From: Microglena sp. YARC
Lineage: Eukaryota; Chlorophyta; Chlorophyceae; Chlamydomonadales; Chlamydomonadaceae
Length of the DNA stretch: 64,000 bases
NCBI GenBank assembly: GCA_022414725.1
Contig: CM039462.1
Coordinates: forward strand, 120,267,197-120,331,196
Direction of reading: 5' to 3'
The position numbers and the translations under genes are program-made. Positions 21,817-34,455 of the stretch are shown piece after piece; the stretch's first letter is position 1; every line of letters starts with the position of its first letter. The notes beneath the pieces were generated by a model, which searched no databases, was not told the DNA's origin, and was given only the letters and a program-made list of their open reading frames with translations.

Positions 21817-24714
21817 GCTCTGCCACAATCCTCATCACCTGCAGGCCGTGAAACTATATCGCGCTCCGGCTTAGCGACTCCGAGCCTACTGCTCCAGCGC
21901 AAAGATTCGGGTGAAGAAATCCAGAAGACCAACCGCTATGGTTTCATGGGCGCCCCCTGTAGGGACGGGTCCCTGCCAGCTAGTGCTTTTGCTGATCCAG
22001 ACATTGATTCTTTGTCACTGAGGATGGACGAAAGCTGCAGGCACTCTGAGCGGGTAAAGAGTCCCTGCAACGGGAGCTCCTCCGCACCCGGCTTGCCCGC
22101 TGCGACGAGCCTGGAGTCGACCCTGGCCTCACAAAGTGCCCAGAGCCCCGACTCCAGCCCTCGCGAAGGTACAGTACATCATGGTTACGGCTTCGGCGCT
22201 CAATCACTTAGCCACGTCAGCCGAGGGCTCCGTGCAGCAGTTCACAGCTGGGCTGAAGACCATCATCCCGGGTCTGCCCCCACAAGGCTCGTCGTCCACC
22301 GCTTGCTGTCCTCCCAGCGTGCTGTCGTCCCGGCAGAACAGACGAACGTGGACCAACGGGGCAGACAGCTCGGGGAGAAGGGGGTCCTCATCCTCGGAAA
22401 TGTATCAGATTGAATTGCCAAAGAAAGAAGTGTCATACAGCATTGCTGCACCCCGACAGGAGAAATCAAGCCCCCTCTGGAGGCCCTCGGACAAGGAAAC
22501 CTCAGGCGGTACCGTACGCCGTAGAACCTCGTACAATGGGTTGGAGCCCTCATCGTACACCAGCACTCTGCGACCAACCACCGTGGACGTTGCTAGCAGA
22601 GCTAGCAGGAGGCCCTCCCTTCATGTTGATGTGTGGAATAAATCCTCGCACAGCATCTTTGATTCTCCAAGCGCGGCGTCTCCTCGCCAAGTTCAATCTA
22701 GGACGACGCTCACAGGGTTGCCCTCCAGTAAGTTCTTCAACTAGGCGCACAAAACAACACGTCAAAACACTTCACAACACTCCAAAGCACTGCACAACTC
22801 TTCAGGACAACACATAAGCAGAACCCATGTGATGGTGCATGTGTGGGTGCAGGTATGGGTGTGGTTGTGGGTCTCAAACAGCCTGTTGAATTTACCCAGC
22901 TTGCCGTTTTCGCTTTAGCCCCCTCTGGACCCCCCAGGGGTCCCGGGGCTGAAGCCCTAGATTCCCCCCGTGTCTCTCTCCGCTGTCTGTCCGTCTCTCT
23001 CTCCATCTCTCCATCTGTCCGTCTGTCCGACAGCTGTCCAGGCCGTTTGAACGATTCGCACCACCTCCGCACCCCACAATTTTTTGCTCATAGTTGGAGT
23101 GCGCTTAACTAGAGTTATCAGCATCGCAGCTGTCAAGATCCTCTTAAAGTTGTTCAATGTTTGTAGCTCTATTAGGCTACGAGTAGCTACTTTCTCCTCT
23201 ACTTCCGAAACTCCCTGCCCGTGCGTGGGTGTGCTAGAGCGATTTTCCTCTTTAAACTTGTCTCTAGGGTCAGATCCCTTTTTTTTTTTTTTTTTTCGGC
23301 TGAATGGTACAGCTTGTTGAAAGGAGACAGTGCTGGGTTCGAAAAAATCCTTATGGTGTATTAGTGTTTGTGGTCGCTGTCAACCGCCATGGTAGCTTTG
23401 TCCAGGTAAAGTAGCAGCCCGCTCCCTACTGCCGTAAGACGGAGCTTCCTTAATGCCACGCTCCCCCAGGCGTTATCATTACTTTTTCTATGGTCAGACT
23501 TCTATAATTATTCGCTTAGCTGTATGCCCCAGTGGCACAATATTTGTTGGGGCCAGGCCAATCAGTGCTTGTTTTTGTTTTAGCCCATCCTGATATCGTT
23601 GGTCGTGGTGACATCACTGAGTGTGCTTGAATTGATCAGCACTAATGATACTCGATAGTGAGCTCGATAGTATTTTAATTTATAAGCACAAATGGTGCCC
23701 AATTTATTTGGCACTGGCGGTGCTTGAATTTATTAGCACTAAGTTTGAATATATCACAACTGGTGTTGCTTGAACTTATCAGCACTGAGTAGGGTTGAAT
23801 TTATCAGGAACAGAGTGTTGCTTGAAATTAATTTATTAAGAACAGAGTGTTGCTTGAAATCTTTCAGCACTGAGTGTGCTTAAATGTACCACCACTGACT
23901 GTGCTTGAATCTGTCAGCTCTTAGTGTGCTTTAATTTAGCAGTAATACTGGTGCTTATGCCTGTCAGCACCAAGTATGCATGAGTTTGTCAGCACTGATG
24001 GGGCTTGACAGAATTTATGAGCACTGAGTGTGCCTGCTTTTATTAAACTGATCAACTCTGAATGTTGGCTGTTCTAATTAATTAGCACTGAGTGTGCTTG
24101 GATTATTTGTTCAGCACTACTGATTGTGCCTGACTGATATAAGTGATCAGCATTAAGTGAGCTTTACTTGATGAGCACAAGAAGCATCTTGGGACTAATT
24201 GTTAGAACGGTCATCTGAAATTAAAAAATCAATGTTCAGTCAGTCTTTTCATTTTTGTGTTTCCCTCATACTGGATTATTCTACAACTCTGCTTCCAAAC
24301 TGGAATGTGTATAATTAAATGACAATCCGGATAACGAGTAAAGCATCCAAATGGAAGCAGCACATTGACCATCCTCATGCTCATCACCCGCAAAAACAAA
24401 ATTAGCAGTCAGTCTGTTTGAACATTGTTCCATTATTGGTCGTAGTATGATTCTGTATGGGTCTGTTTAGTGTTTTTATTTCATCCTTTGCAGATTTTTC
24501 AAATCCAGTCGGTCGACCGACAGTGCCTGGCCTGAATTTGCAAGTGATTCGATTGAATTCGGAAGGTCAAATGCTAAAGGGTATGGAGTCGTCACTAGGA
24601 AGCTTAAGGGCCAATCAGCCCCTGGCATCTCAGAGGACGGCATCCCTCTCCGCGGAACTCCAATCCACCAATGCAGGAAGTCTGTTGTCAACTCACCACG
24701 AACCGAAAGCCGGG
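21817..24714 (+). CDS. serine-rich protein, internal exons (3)
   Basis: Exons: 21817-22168 (acceptor CTCTCAG), 22212-22727 (donor GTAAGT) and 24494-24714 (acceptor TTTGCAG, possible donor GTACAA). Phases 1, 1 and 0 agree. The first intron is only 43 nt (GTACAG..CTTAG); a single-base sequencing error there would be an alternative explanation of the frame change. The product is polar and Ser/Thr/Arg-rich: RETISRSGLATPSLLLQRKD, EEIQKTNRYGFMGAP, then RRGSSSSEMYQIELPKKE and FSNPVGRPTVPGLNLQVIRL. The TNRYGFM segment resembles the short motif that often precedes TBC (Rab-GAP) domains, but no TBC domain lies in the window. Likely disordered and cytosolic. It continues beyond 24.7 kb into repeats and the assembly gap. 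Family unknown. Confidence 0.55.
22728..23360. other. intron sequence, no gene recognised
   Basis: Intron 2 of the serine-rich gene starts here (donor at 22728). It holds a (CTGTCCGTCTGTCC)-like stretch at 22980-23040 and a T run at 23279-23296. Confidence 0.5.
23365..23500 (+). mobile_element. tRNA-derived SINE, 5'-truncated copy 2
   Basis: The body segment gtcaaccgccatggtagct through ccaggcgttatcattacttt matches the SINE copies at 2.7, 36.3 and 42.6 kb. The tRNA-like head is missing. Confidence 0.6.
23600..24185. repeat. about 30-bp degenerate repeat (gcttgaatttatcagcactg)
   Basis: About 18 imperfect units of tgtgcttgaatttatcagca in intron 2 of the serine-rich gene. Strongly diverged, so older than the other arrays. 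Confidence 0.8.
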
Positions 24715-24719
24715 GTACA

Positions 24720-24945
24720 ACGACAGTGTATGCGTGCTTCTGATGTGAACAGTGGTGTCGGTGTCAACAGCGTTTGCATGCTCTGATGTCAGGAGTTGTC
24801 AACAGTGGTGTCGGTGTCAGCAGCGTTTGCATGCTCTGATGTCAGGAGGTGTCAACAGTGGTGTCGGTGTCAACAACGTTTGCATGCTCTGATGTCAGGA
24901 GGTGTCAACAGTGGTGTCGGTGTCAACAGTGTTGGCATGCTCTGT
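24720..24945. repeat. about 60-bp tandem repeat (gcatgctctgatgtcaggag)
   Basis: Four units of gcatgctctgatgtcaggag plus gtgtcaacagtggtgtcggt. The first unit overlaps the end of the serine-rich exon (gtatgcgtgcttctgatgtg). It is repeated with more indels at 29084-29300 in the second copy of this segment. Confidence 0.8.
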
Positions 24946-25744
24946 TTGCCATAGCTTACCTCAGCATACCAAAATGTACCTCAACATACCAAATGTACAC
25001 AGGGGTGTACTTCAGCGTATCAAATATACTGCAGCGTACCAAAATGAACATCGGCGTACCTCAGCGTACCAAAATGTACCCCAGCGTACCTCAGCGTACC
25101 AGAATGAACCTCTGCGTACCAGAATGAACCTCTGCGTACCTCAGTGTACCAAAATGTATTGGCCCAAGCTCATACTGTTATGGAGCTCTTTGCCTACTCT
25201 TGTGTGTGGCCACGCCTTGGAAGCTGAACCATCCAGAGCTGAACTATCCAGCTGGCTCCTGCGACTCCCTGCCTCCTACCCTCATGATCTACTGGGTGTA
25301 AGGCCTGAGGACTGGTGTTGCCGCAGCATTCAACTGCTTGCTTGCTCCTTGCATTCCGACTGCTGGGTTGCTTCTACTGCGGTGCCAGCATTCCAATGCT
25401 GGGTTCTGCTTGCCTTGCTTGCTTTGCTTGCTTGCTTGCTTGCTGCTTTGCAGTCCTGCATGGACTCTTGGCTAGGGGGAGACCATACCAAGCAGACCAA
25501 AGCAGACCAACCCAGACTTACCAAACTGGATCATACCAACTTGCTCTCCTGCATGTACCCTTTCCTCTGTTTTTTTTACCGCCCCTAAGGGCTAGACCCA
25601 GTGGCTGGCTGTCGGAGTTGGCTGGAAGCGGTCATGCATCGCCCAAAAATGAAACAGTGCTCGTTCGACCGCTCGAGCATACAATTCGTTATAGACCAGT
25701 TCATTGGGTGACTGCTAAAATCAGCCTTCCTAGTTAACAGGAGA

Positions 25745-26010
25745 ACTATCGATTTGCGGGCAAGCTTCTTTATGGGAGTTATTTTTTGTTTTTGGCGGAG
25801 CCCTCCTTCTGGGGGCGGGAGCCCCCATGTTTACCCATTTTTCCAAATCCATCCATGCTCTTCGTCTGACGGTTGATGAAGCCCGACACGTCAGCCAACG
25901 GGTCTCGTAACTACCTCGCTTCCGTTGGCCACCTGTCGCTCCTCCCTCGCGATCACTCTCCGCCATTTCTAGGTGCAGGCGACGCTGCAATAGACCTGGT
26001 AGGCCAAGCT
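25745..26010 (-). mobile_element. dispersed repeat family A, reverse copy
   Basis: Reverse complement of the 9.86, 41.06 and 51.27 kb copies: ttggcggagccctccttctg, then cgacacgtcagccaac and gcaggcgacgctgc. The same copy reappears at 30165-30365. Confidence 0.65.
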
Positions 26011-26384
26011 CTTTTGGGGTTATTGGGTTGGTGTTTTTTTGGGGGGGGGGGGGGGGGGGGGGGTAAGTGATTTGATGTTGTCGTAGACTCCTGAGATTAG
26101 AAACTATGGGGTTTGGGATTGTCTATCGCACTCTGTGGTGGTTATCATAATCATTATCGCCGTCCTCATCTTTTGTTTTGCCAAGCTCTTTATGGGAGCT
26201 GGATAGGCTAGTCCCTTCAGGGGTGCTTCCTTCAGCCTATCAGGCAACCTGTCGACTATGGTGCGCTTATTGACTCGAAGAGTTTCAACAGGGTACTTCA
26301 ACCTTGTAGATAAATCCGTCTAAGACACAAAAGTCCGAAGACTGATAAAGTATTCTCACTCCGCCTGAAATAGAGACTTATTCC

Positions 26385-26562
26385 TGGGGAACGGCAATAT
26401 GATATCATATGATATCATGTCATTATCTGATATCATATGATGCCGGCAGCCTAACTGGGCTAAAGTTGCCATTTATATACAATATCATATGATGCATTGT
26501 GTATGATATCATATGATATCAGAATTTCCTTTGGTCGGCATCATATGATATGCCGGTCCCTA
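26385..26562. mobile_element. palindromic MITE (atcatatgat family), copy 1
   Basis: It runs from tggggaacggca to atgccggtcccta, with internal tgccggcagcctaactgggc and repeated tgatatcatatgat. It matches the copy with clear target duplication at 42911-43100. Target duplication here is not clean. Confidence 0.65.
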
Positions 26563-27850
26563 CTCATTACTGTGTGTTTTTGCTGCTGGCTCCTTTTGAG
26601 CCCGTCTAGTAATTGATTACTCTTGTGTATTACTGTACGTGTGGGTCAGGGTTAACCCTGCCATGTTCCTGATGCCATCAATAAATATGGCAGCTTCCAG
26701 GTGCACTAGATTTCGTTAGGGTTGGCTAGGTTTGGGTTAAGCTAGATTTTGGTTTAGCTAGGTTTGGTTTGGTAGTTCCGTTGGGTTGGAGCCTAGAAGC
26801 TGCTTATGCGTAGCTTAAATAGGAACTATGCATGCAAAGATGTACAGCTTCACAGAAGAATGTCAGCGGGGAAGAATGTCACGGGGACGCATGTTATTGT
26901 ACAACGTCATGGGGTGATTACACCACTTGCCCAACCTTGGACAAGATAATCTATAGTATGACGCGCCAAGGTACGGTATCAGAAAGGCCTGGTAGTGTTG
27001 TCTGCAGACAAAGGGTAACGGTTCACCAGCAGACAAGGGCCTTTAAGATATAGAGCCATATACGGTATATATATATATACGGTATAGAGCTATACACGTC
27101 CATCTTCATACATGCATACATACATGCATGCATGCACCCATCATGGGGGTGAATCAAGTTATAGGCATTCTCGCTTGTCGTTAAGCTCAATGAAAACAAA
27201 ATCCAAGTCAACATAATGGCCATGGCGGAGATACTACATTAAGTGTTTTTACAGAAGATTTATGCTCGGTGTTTTTTACATAATATTTACACTCGGCGTT
27301 TGTACAGAAGATTTGCACTCAGTGTTTTTCTTTTGGCGACTCGTAGCCAGCTTCTAGGCAGTCCCTTGAGGCAGACACAGGGGTTAAACCTGCAGATCTC
27401 AGGAGGACTGGTAAGCTGACCATGTCAGCTGTCAGATGCCAGCTTGTGCTAGCTTTGATGGAGTTTCCAGGGTGGGCCTTTCAGGTGCAAGCATTGATTC
27501 CTGCATCTGCTGTCGTTTCAGCGTATCATCATGCCGCTGATAGCATGTATTCTAATATAAGTATGCTTTATAGCCACGGCGCTAGTAATGCTTGATAGCC
27601 ATATCTATTGTTTTAGTAACAGGGGGTGAGGGGAGGGGGGGGAGGGCGGGGGGGGGGGGGGGGGGGAAAGGTGTTTGACCCATGAGGAAAAAGTGTGAGG
27701 ACACCTCAGCAAGACATCCCACCCACCCCGGCCGGCTCCAAAACCCACTATACAGCCATTATCTCAGCATCCACTTAGTGGTATGGCGTCAAGAGTAGTT
27801 GCCATGCTGTTTTTTCCGTGTATTAGTAATATAAAAATAGTATGCCTCAT
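26563..27850. other. no gene recognised
   Basis: Intergenic-like sequence with (TA)n at 27066-27081 and ATGC-rich palindromic text at 27108-27136. A G-rich run lies at 27620-27667. Everything here is repeated at 30.96-32.28 kb. Confidence 0.5.
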
Positions 27851-27852
27851 TA

Positions 27853-28017
27853 CCATGGGCTTTTCTTTTAGCTACAAGCAGCAGTCTTCTAGGTAGCTCC
27901 CATGATTGCTATCGGCAAAACCTGATGCAACCTAGTGCACCTTGATAGGAACAACCAAGGATCTGTGGTGTTTGACACTTGGGCTTGCCCTGTGGCTGCT
28001 CAGGAGCTGCCTAGAAG
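27853..28017. mobile_element. TIR MITE (agctacaagcagcagcttct), truncated at the contig end
   Basis: Left terminal repeat catgggcttttctttta with agctacaagcagcag. The right terminal repeat is cut off after cctagaag, where a T-run and then the N gap begin. The full element is in the other copy at 32291-32490. Confidence 0.7.
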
Positions 28018-28053
28018 TTTGTTTTTTTTTTTTTTTTTTTTTGTTTCGCTGCT

Positions 28054-29053
28054 NNNNNNNNNNNNNNNNNNNNNNNNNNNNNNNNNNNNNNNNNNNNNNN
28101 NNNNNNNNNNNNNNNNNNNNNNNNNNNNNNNNNNNNNNNNNNNNNNNNNNNNNNNNNNNNNNNNNNNNNNNNNNNNNNNNNNNNNNNNNNNNNNNNNNNN
28201 NNNNNNNNNNNNNNNNNNNNNNNNNNNNNNNNNNNNNNNNNNNNNNNNNNNNNNNNNNNNNNNNNNNNNNNNNNNNNNNNNNNNNNNNNNNNNNNNNNNN
28301 NNNNNNNNNNNNNNNNNNNNNNNNNNNNNNNNNNNNNNNNNNNNNNNNNNNNNNNNNNNNNNNNNNNNNNNNNNNNNNNNNNNNNNNNNNNNNNNNNNNN
28401 NNNNNNNNNNNNNNNNNNNNNNNNNNNNNNNNNNNNNNNNNNNNNNNNNNNNNNNNNNNNNNNNNNNNNNNNNNNNNNNNNNNNNNNNNNNNNNNNNNNN
28501 NNNNNNNNNNNNNNNNNNNNNNNNNNNNNNNNNNNNNNNNNNNNNNNNNNNNNNNNNNNNNNNNNNNNNNNNNNNNNNNNNNNNNNNNNNNNNNNNNNNN
28601 NNNNNNNNNNNNNNNNNNNNNNNNNNNNNNNNNNNNNNNNNNNNNNNNNNNNNNNNNNNNNNNNNNNNNNNNNNNNNNNNNNNNNNNNNNNNNNNNNNNN
28701 NNNNNNNNNNNNNNNNNNNNNNNNNNNNNNNNNNNNNNNNNNNNNNNNNNNNNNNNNNNNNNNNNNNNNNNNNNNNNNNNNNNNNNNNNNNNNNNNNNNN
28801 NNNNNNNNNNNNNNNNNNNNNNNNNNNNNNNNNNNNNNNNNNNNNNNNNNNNNNNNNNNNNNNNNNNNNNNNNNNNNNNNNNNNNNNNNNNNNNNNNNNN
28901 NNNNNNNNNNNNNNNNNNNNNNNNNNNNNNNNNNNNNNNNNNNNNNNNNNNNNNNNNNNNNNNNNNNNNNNNNNNNNNNNNNNNNNNNNNNNNNNNNNNN
29001 NNNNNNNNNNNNNNNNNNNNNNNNNNNNNNNNNNNNNNNNNNNNNNNNNNNNN
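28054..29053. other. assembly gap of exactly 1000 N
   Basis: Unknown bases. The round length suggests a placeholder rather than a measured gap. Open frames reported through it are meaningless. Confidence 0.99.
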
Positions 29054-32000
29054 ACGAACCGAAAGCGGTACAACAGGTGTATGCGTGGCTCTGATGTGAA
29101 CAGTGGTGTCGGTCAACAGCGTTTTGCATGCTCTGAATGTCAGGAAAGTGTTTCAACAGGGTGTCGTGTCAAGAAGCGTTTCATGCTCTGAATTGTCAGG
29201 AGGTGTCAACAGTGTGTCGGTGTCATACAACGGTTTGCATGCTCTGAATGTCAGGAGGTGTCAGACAGTGGGTGTCGGTGGTCAACAGTGTGGCACTGTC
29301 TGTTTGGCCCATAGCTTACCTCAGCAATATTCCAAAACTGTAAACGCTCAACTACCAAAATGTACCACAGTGTACTTCAGCGTATCAAAATATACTGCAG
29401 CGTACCAAAATGAACATCGGCGTACCTCAGCGTAACCAAAAATGTACCCCCCAAGCGTACCTCGAGGCGGTACCAGAATGAACCTCTGCGTACAGAATGA
29501 ACTCTGCGTACTCAGTGTACCAAATTGTATTGGCCCAAGCTCATACTGTGTATGGAGCTCTTTGCCTACTCTTGTGTGTGGCCACGCCTTGGAAGCTGGA
29601 ACCTCCAGAGCTTGAACTATTCCAGCTGCTCCTGCGACTTCCCTGCCTCCTACCCTCATGATCTAGCCTGGTGTGTAAGGCCTGAGGAACTGGTGTGCCA
29701 GCAATCCAACTGCTGCTTGCTCCTTCTTCCGACTGCTTGGGTTGCTTCTACTGGTGCCAGCATTCCAACTGCTGGGTTCCTGCTTGCTTGCTTGGCTTGC
29801 TGCTTGCTTGCTGCTTGCTTGCAGTCCTGCATGGACTCTTTTGGCTAGGGGGAAGACCATGACCAAACGCAGACCAAAGCAGACCAGCCCAGAACTTACC
29901 AAACTGATCATACCAAACTTGCTCTCGCTGCCATGTACCCCTTTCCTCAGATTTTTTTTTACCCCCAAGGGCTAGACCAGTGGCTGCTGTCGAGTTGGCC
30001 TGGAAGCGGTCATGCATGCGCCCAAAAATGAAACAGTGCTCGTTCGACCGGCGTTCGGCATGACAATTCGTTATAGACCAGTTCATTGGGTGACTGCTAA
30101 ATGCAGCCTTCCTAGTTAACAAGGATGACTAAATCGATCTGCCAAAGCTCTTTAGGGAGTTATTTTTGTTTTTGGCGGAGCCCTCCCTTCTGGGGGCGGG
30201 GCCCCCATGTTTACGCCATTTTTTCCATCATCCATCCGCCTGACGTGAATTGAAGCCCGACAACGTCAGCCCGGTCCGTCTAATCGCTTCCGTTGCCACC
30301 GTCGCTCCTCGCGATACTCTCCGTCCATTTCTAAGCGTCGCAGGCGACGCGCATAAGACCTGGTTTAGCCAAGCTCTTTATGGGGGTTATTGGTTGGGTG
30401 TTTTTTTTGGGGGGGGGGGGGGGGGGGGGTAAGTGATTTGATGTTGTCAGTGTAAAAGAGTTAAAAGTAACTCCTGAGATGTAGAAACTATGGGGTTGTG
30501 GGATGTCTATCTGCACTCTGTTGTGGTTATCATATATATATCGCCGTCCTCATCTTTTGTTGGTTGCCAGCTGCTTTATGGAGCTGGATAGGCCTAGTCC
30601 TTCAGGTGCTTCCTATCAGCTAATCATGGCAACCTGTCGACATGGTGCGCTTATTGACTCGAAGAGTTCAAACAGGGTAATTCAACCTTGTAGATAAAAT
30701 CCGTCTAAGACACCAGAGAGAGCGCGAGAGAGCGGAAAAGGTATTGCTCACTCCGCCTGAACTAGAGACTTATCCTGGGGAACGGCAATGATATCATATG
30801 TATCATGTTCATTATCTGATATTCATATGATTGCCGGCAGCCTAACTGGGGCTAAAGTTGCCATTTAAATACATATCATATGATGGGCATTGTGGTATGA
30901 TATATGATGATATCGAGAATTCGTTTGGTCAGGCATCATATGATATGCCGGTCCCTACTCTTTACTGTGTGTATCTTTTGCGCTGCTCTTTTTGAGCCCG
31001 TCTAGTAATTGATTACTCTGTGTATTACTGTACGTGTGGGTCAGGGGTTAACCCTGCCATGTTCCTGCTGAATGCCATCAATAAATATGGCAGCTTCCAG
31101 GTGCACTAGATTTCGTTAGGTTGGCTAGGTTTGGGTTAAGCTAGATTTTGGTTTAGCTAGGTTTGGTTTGCTAGCGTTCGCGTTGGGTTGGAGCCTAGAA
31201 GCTGCTATGCGTAGCTTAAATAGGAACTATGCATGCAAAGATGTACAGCCTTCACAAGAAGAATGTCACGGGGACAGAATGTCACGGGGACGCATGTTAT
31301 TGGGACAACGTCATGGGGTGATTCACCACACACACTTGCCCAACCTTGGACAAGATAATTATACGATCTATGCGCCCAAGGTACTTGTATCAGAAAGGCC
31401 TCGGTAGTGTTGTTCTGCAGACAAATGGGTAACGGTTCACCAGCAGACAAGGGCCTTTAAGATATAGAGCCATATACGGTATATATATATATACGGTATA
31501 GAGCTATACACGTCCATCTTCATACATGCATACATACATGCATGCATGCACCCATCATGGGGGTGAATCAAGTTAATAGCATTCTCGCTTGTCGTTAAGC
31601 TAATGAAACAAAATCCAAGTCAACATAATGGCCATGGCGGAGAATACTATCATTAAGTGTGAGTTTTTACAGAAGATGTTATGCTCGGTGTTTTTTACAT
31701 AATATTTACACTCGGCGTTTGTACAGAAGATTTGCACTCAGTGTTTTTCTTTTGGGCGACTCGTAGCAGCTTCTAGGCAGATCCCTGAGGCAGACACAGG
31801 GTTAAACCTGCAGATCTCAGGAGGACTGGTAAGCTGACCATGTCAGCTGTCAGATGCACCAGCTTGTGCTAGCTTTGATGGAGTTTCCAGGTGGGCCTTT
31901 CAGGTGCAAGCATTGATTCCTGCATCTGCTGTCTTTCAAGCGTCATCATCATCCGCTGATAGCATGTTTCTAATATGAGTAATTGCTTTATAGCCAGGCC

Positions 32001-32460
32001 TAGTAATGCTTGATAGCCATATCTATTGTTTTAGTAAACAGGGGTGAGGGGGGAGGGGGGGGAGGGCGGGGGGGGGGGGGGGGGGGGGGGGGCAAAAAGG
32101 TGGTTTGACCTCCATGAGGAAAAAGTGTGTGAGGACACCCCTCAGCAAACACCCACCCACCCCGGCCCGGCTCCAAAAGGCCCACTAATACAGCATTATC
32201 TCAGCCACCACTTAGTGGTAAAATGGCGTCCAGAGTAGTTGCTGCTGTTTTTCCGTGTATTAGTAATATAAAAATAGTATGCCTCATTACCATGGCTTTT
32301 CTTTTCAGCTACAAGCAGCAGCTTCTAGGTAGCTCGCCATGATTTGGCTAGTCGGCCAACCTGATGCAACCTAGTGCACCTTGAAGCTGACACAACCAGA
32401 TCTGTGGTGTTGACATCTTGGGGCTTGGCCCTGTGGCTGGCTCAGGGAGCTGCCTAGAAG
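29054..32460. repeat. 3.4-kb segment, right copy
   Basis: Near-identical to 24698-28017, but with many one-base insertions and deletions, most dense near the gap. It looks like less polished sequence of the same locus. It carries the same family A copy (30165-30365), atcatatgat MITE (about 30775-30955), G runs and TIR MITE. Confidence 0.92.
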
Positions 32461-32490
32461 CTGCTGCTCATAGCTGAAAGGAAAACTATG
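32291..32490. mobile_element. TIR MITE, full copy
   Basis: Left end catggcttttcttttcagct, right end tagctgaaaggaaaactatg. These are inverted repeats that extend inward through agcagcagcttctagg. Internal text cctagtgcaccttgaagctg is shared with 33565-33732. About 200 bp, no coding capacity. Confidence 0.8.
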
Positions 32491-32560
32491 CTTATTACGA
32501 GGCGTGAGGTTGAGGGGGCCAGCCCGTTGGCTTCCCGTGGGAGTGTATTAGTCCTTTAGT
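32491..32560. mobile_element. dispersed repeat family B fragment (cttattacgaggcgtgaggt)
   Basis: cttattacgaggcgtgaggttgagggggcc matches fragments at 39705, 44365, 58940 and 61080. Here it lacks the TAAA tract. Confidence 0.5.
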
Positions 32561-33564
32561 TAGGGTAGTCAATAGTTATTTTTCCTCAGAAGAATTCAAG
32601 TCAGATGAACCAATGTTGAAGAAGATAGAAAAACACGATTAAATTGTGCTCATTATCTGATCGATATATAGCCCTATATTGTTGTATAGGGCTATATTGA
32701 TTGAATGGGGTGTGTGCTCAAATCCAGGCCCAGGACCTGGTCCGGGAATAGAATACCCTAGGCTTCCAAGCCCTGACCCTATTAATGATTTCAGGCCTCC
32801 AGGGAAAGTGTTTTATAGCATTTTAGGGCCATTTAGGGCCATTTTGTGTGTGTGTTTGGGGGGGGGGGGGGGGGGGGGGGGTCTTTATAAGCGGCAATCT
32901 CGGCCAAAACGGGTTTAAAAGTAGCAATCGCCATACATAGCGGGGAAAACATCCAGGACTGGCCCGGGAATGGTAAAACCCTAGGCTTCCAAGCCCCTGA
33001 GCTTATTGATGACGAACTTGTGACGGAAACATAAAGCACTGACGTCTAAACTTACTTAATCTCCTCCTAAGGGTGGCAGCAGACCTTCCCAATATTTAAG
33101 CAAAGGGTGGCAGCAGCCATTCCCCACAATACAGCTACACGGCAAACCATAATCTAAACTTACTGATGGCGAACTTACTGATGGCGAGAAAGAAAAAGCA
33201 CTGACGTCTAAACTTACTTAATCTAAACTTACTTCATCTAAACTTACTTAATCTAAACTTACTTATGACGAGAAAGAAAAAGCGCTGACGTCTAAACTTC
33301 AGACCCATGATATGCCTGACCACTAGAACCAAGATTTGCTAGACCACTCTGACGGATGACACTTAGGGAATCTGGAAAGTGGAGGACGATATCAGTACGA
33401 TATTGGTTTGGCAGTGTAGCGTATTGTGGGGAAAAGGCTGCTGCCACGCCTTTGCTTAGAATATTGGGAAGGTCTGCTGCCACCCTTCGAAAGTGAGAGT
33501 GTACGATATCAGTACGATATTAGTTTGGTACACTGCACGGTATACCTTCTGATATTACACGGTA
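32561..33564. repeat. repeat-rich, no gene
   Basis: Includes a G run at 32859-32881 and gacgtctaaacttacttaat units at 33043-33310. A cagtacgatattggtttggc direct repeat lies at 33391 and 33511. Confidence 0.6.
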
Positions 33565-33732
33565 ACATGCAGCAGCTACTAGGCAGCTCCCCTGACTGGA
33601 TAATCGGCCAAACATGTTGCAACTCAGTGCACCTTGAAGCTATCATTTCTGTCTTGTAGCCATCTTGGGGCTTGGCCCAGTGGCTGGCTCAGGAAGCTTC
33701 CTAGAAGCTGCTGCTCGTAGCTGAAAAGAAAA
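33565..33732. mobile_element. TIR MITE copy
   Basis: gcagcagctactaggcagct at the left and cctagaagctgctgctcgta with gctgaaaagaaaat at the right are inverted repeats. The core caccttgaagct and gggcttggcccagtggctgg match the other copies. Confidence 0.75.
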
Positions 33733-33769
33733 TCGGTGGTCCTCAGCATGCATCAGTTTGTTGTGTGCA

Positions 33770-33935
33770 GGATATTGCCTAGTGCCTTGTGTCTTGTGCC
33801 TAGTGCCTAGTTTTCCTTGTGCCTAGTTTGTTGTGTGCAGGATATTGCCTAGTGCCTTGTGCCTTGTGCCTAGTGCCTAGTTTGTTGGATATTGCCTAGT
33901 GCCTTGTGCAGGATATTGCCTAGTGCCTTGTTTTT
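33770..33935. repeat. about 60-bp repeat (gtgcaggatattgcctagtg)
   Basis: Three to four units mixed with shorter tgccttgtgcctag reiterations. Confidence 0.85.
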
Positions 33936-34104
33936 TGGTAGCATGTATTGCCATGTGGGGTTATATGTCCTGGCCATGGTTTTATTGAAGGTGCTGTGTG
34001 TAAGCGCAGCTAGCTGCGCGTAAAGAAAACAAAATTGTAGATGTTTGAAAGATTTGAAAAACATAAGTGAAAAAGATAAATAAGTATACAAAAGGTACTT
34101 GGCG

Positions 34105-34455
34105 CTGCCCTCCGAGCACTATACATATGTTATGGTGTACAGCAATATGTACTGTTATTTTCTACAGCAGTACATCTGTTATGCTTTACAGCAATATGTA
34201 CTGTATTATCTACTGTAGAATGTTTATTTTGTACTGCTACAGTACATATGTTATACTTAACAGCAATATGTATTGTATTATCTACAGTAGTACTGAGTTC
34301 ATACTCAGGCACTTTACTGTGTATTTCTTTTACTGTACTTTAGTACATATGTTAAGATATACAGCACTTTGTCTGTATACACTACTGCAGTACGTGTTTC
34401 AAACTCAGATACTTTACTGCAGTATGTTTCTTTTACTTCGCGTCAGTACATATGT
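34105..34455. repeat. about 57-bp repeat (tacagcaatatgtactgtat)
   Basis: Six imperfect units containing gtacatatgttatgctttac and ctacagtagtac, AT-rich. Confidence 0.85.

Larger units (their letters stand above)
24698..28017. repeat. 3.3-kb segment, left copy
   Basis: The whole segment recurs at 29054-32460 in the same order and orientation, including the 60-bp repeat, the cagcgtaccaaaatg repeat (24960-25160), a family A copy, the atcatatgat MITE, G runs and a TIR MITE. No gene was recognised inside it. Confidence 0.92.

Noticed and set aside
27932..29191. Open frames of 357-418 codons across the N gap
   Set aside because: Consist almost wholly of unknown bases.
24698..32460. A genuine recent segmental duplication
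   Set aside because: Both copies abut a placeholder gap and one is indel-rich near it; an unmerged contig overlap explains this better.
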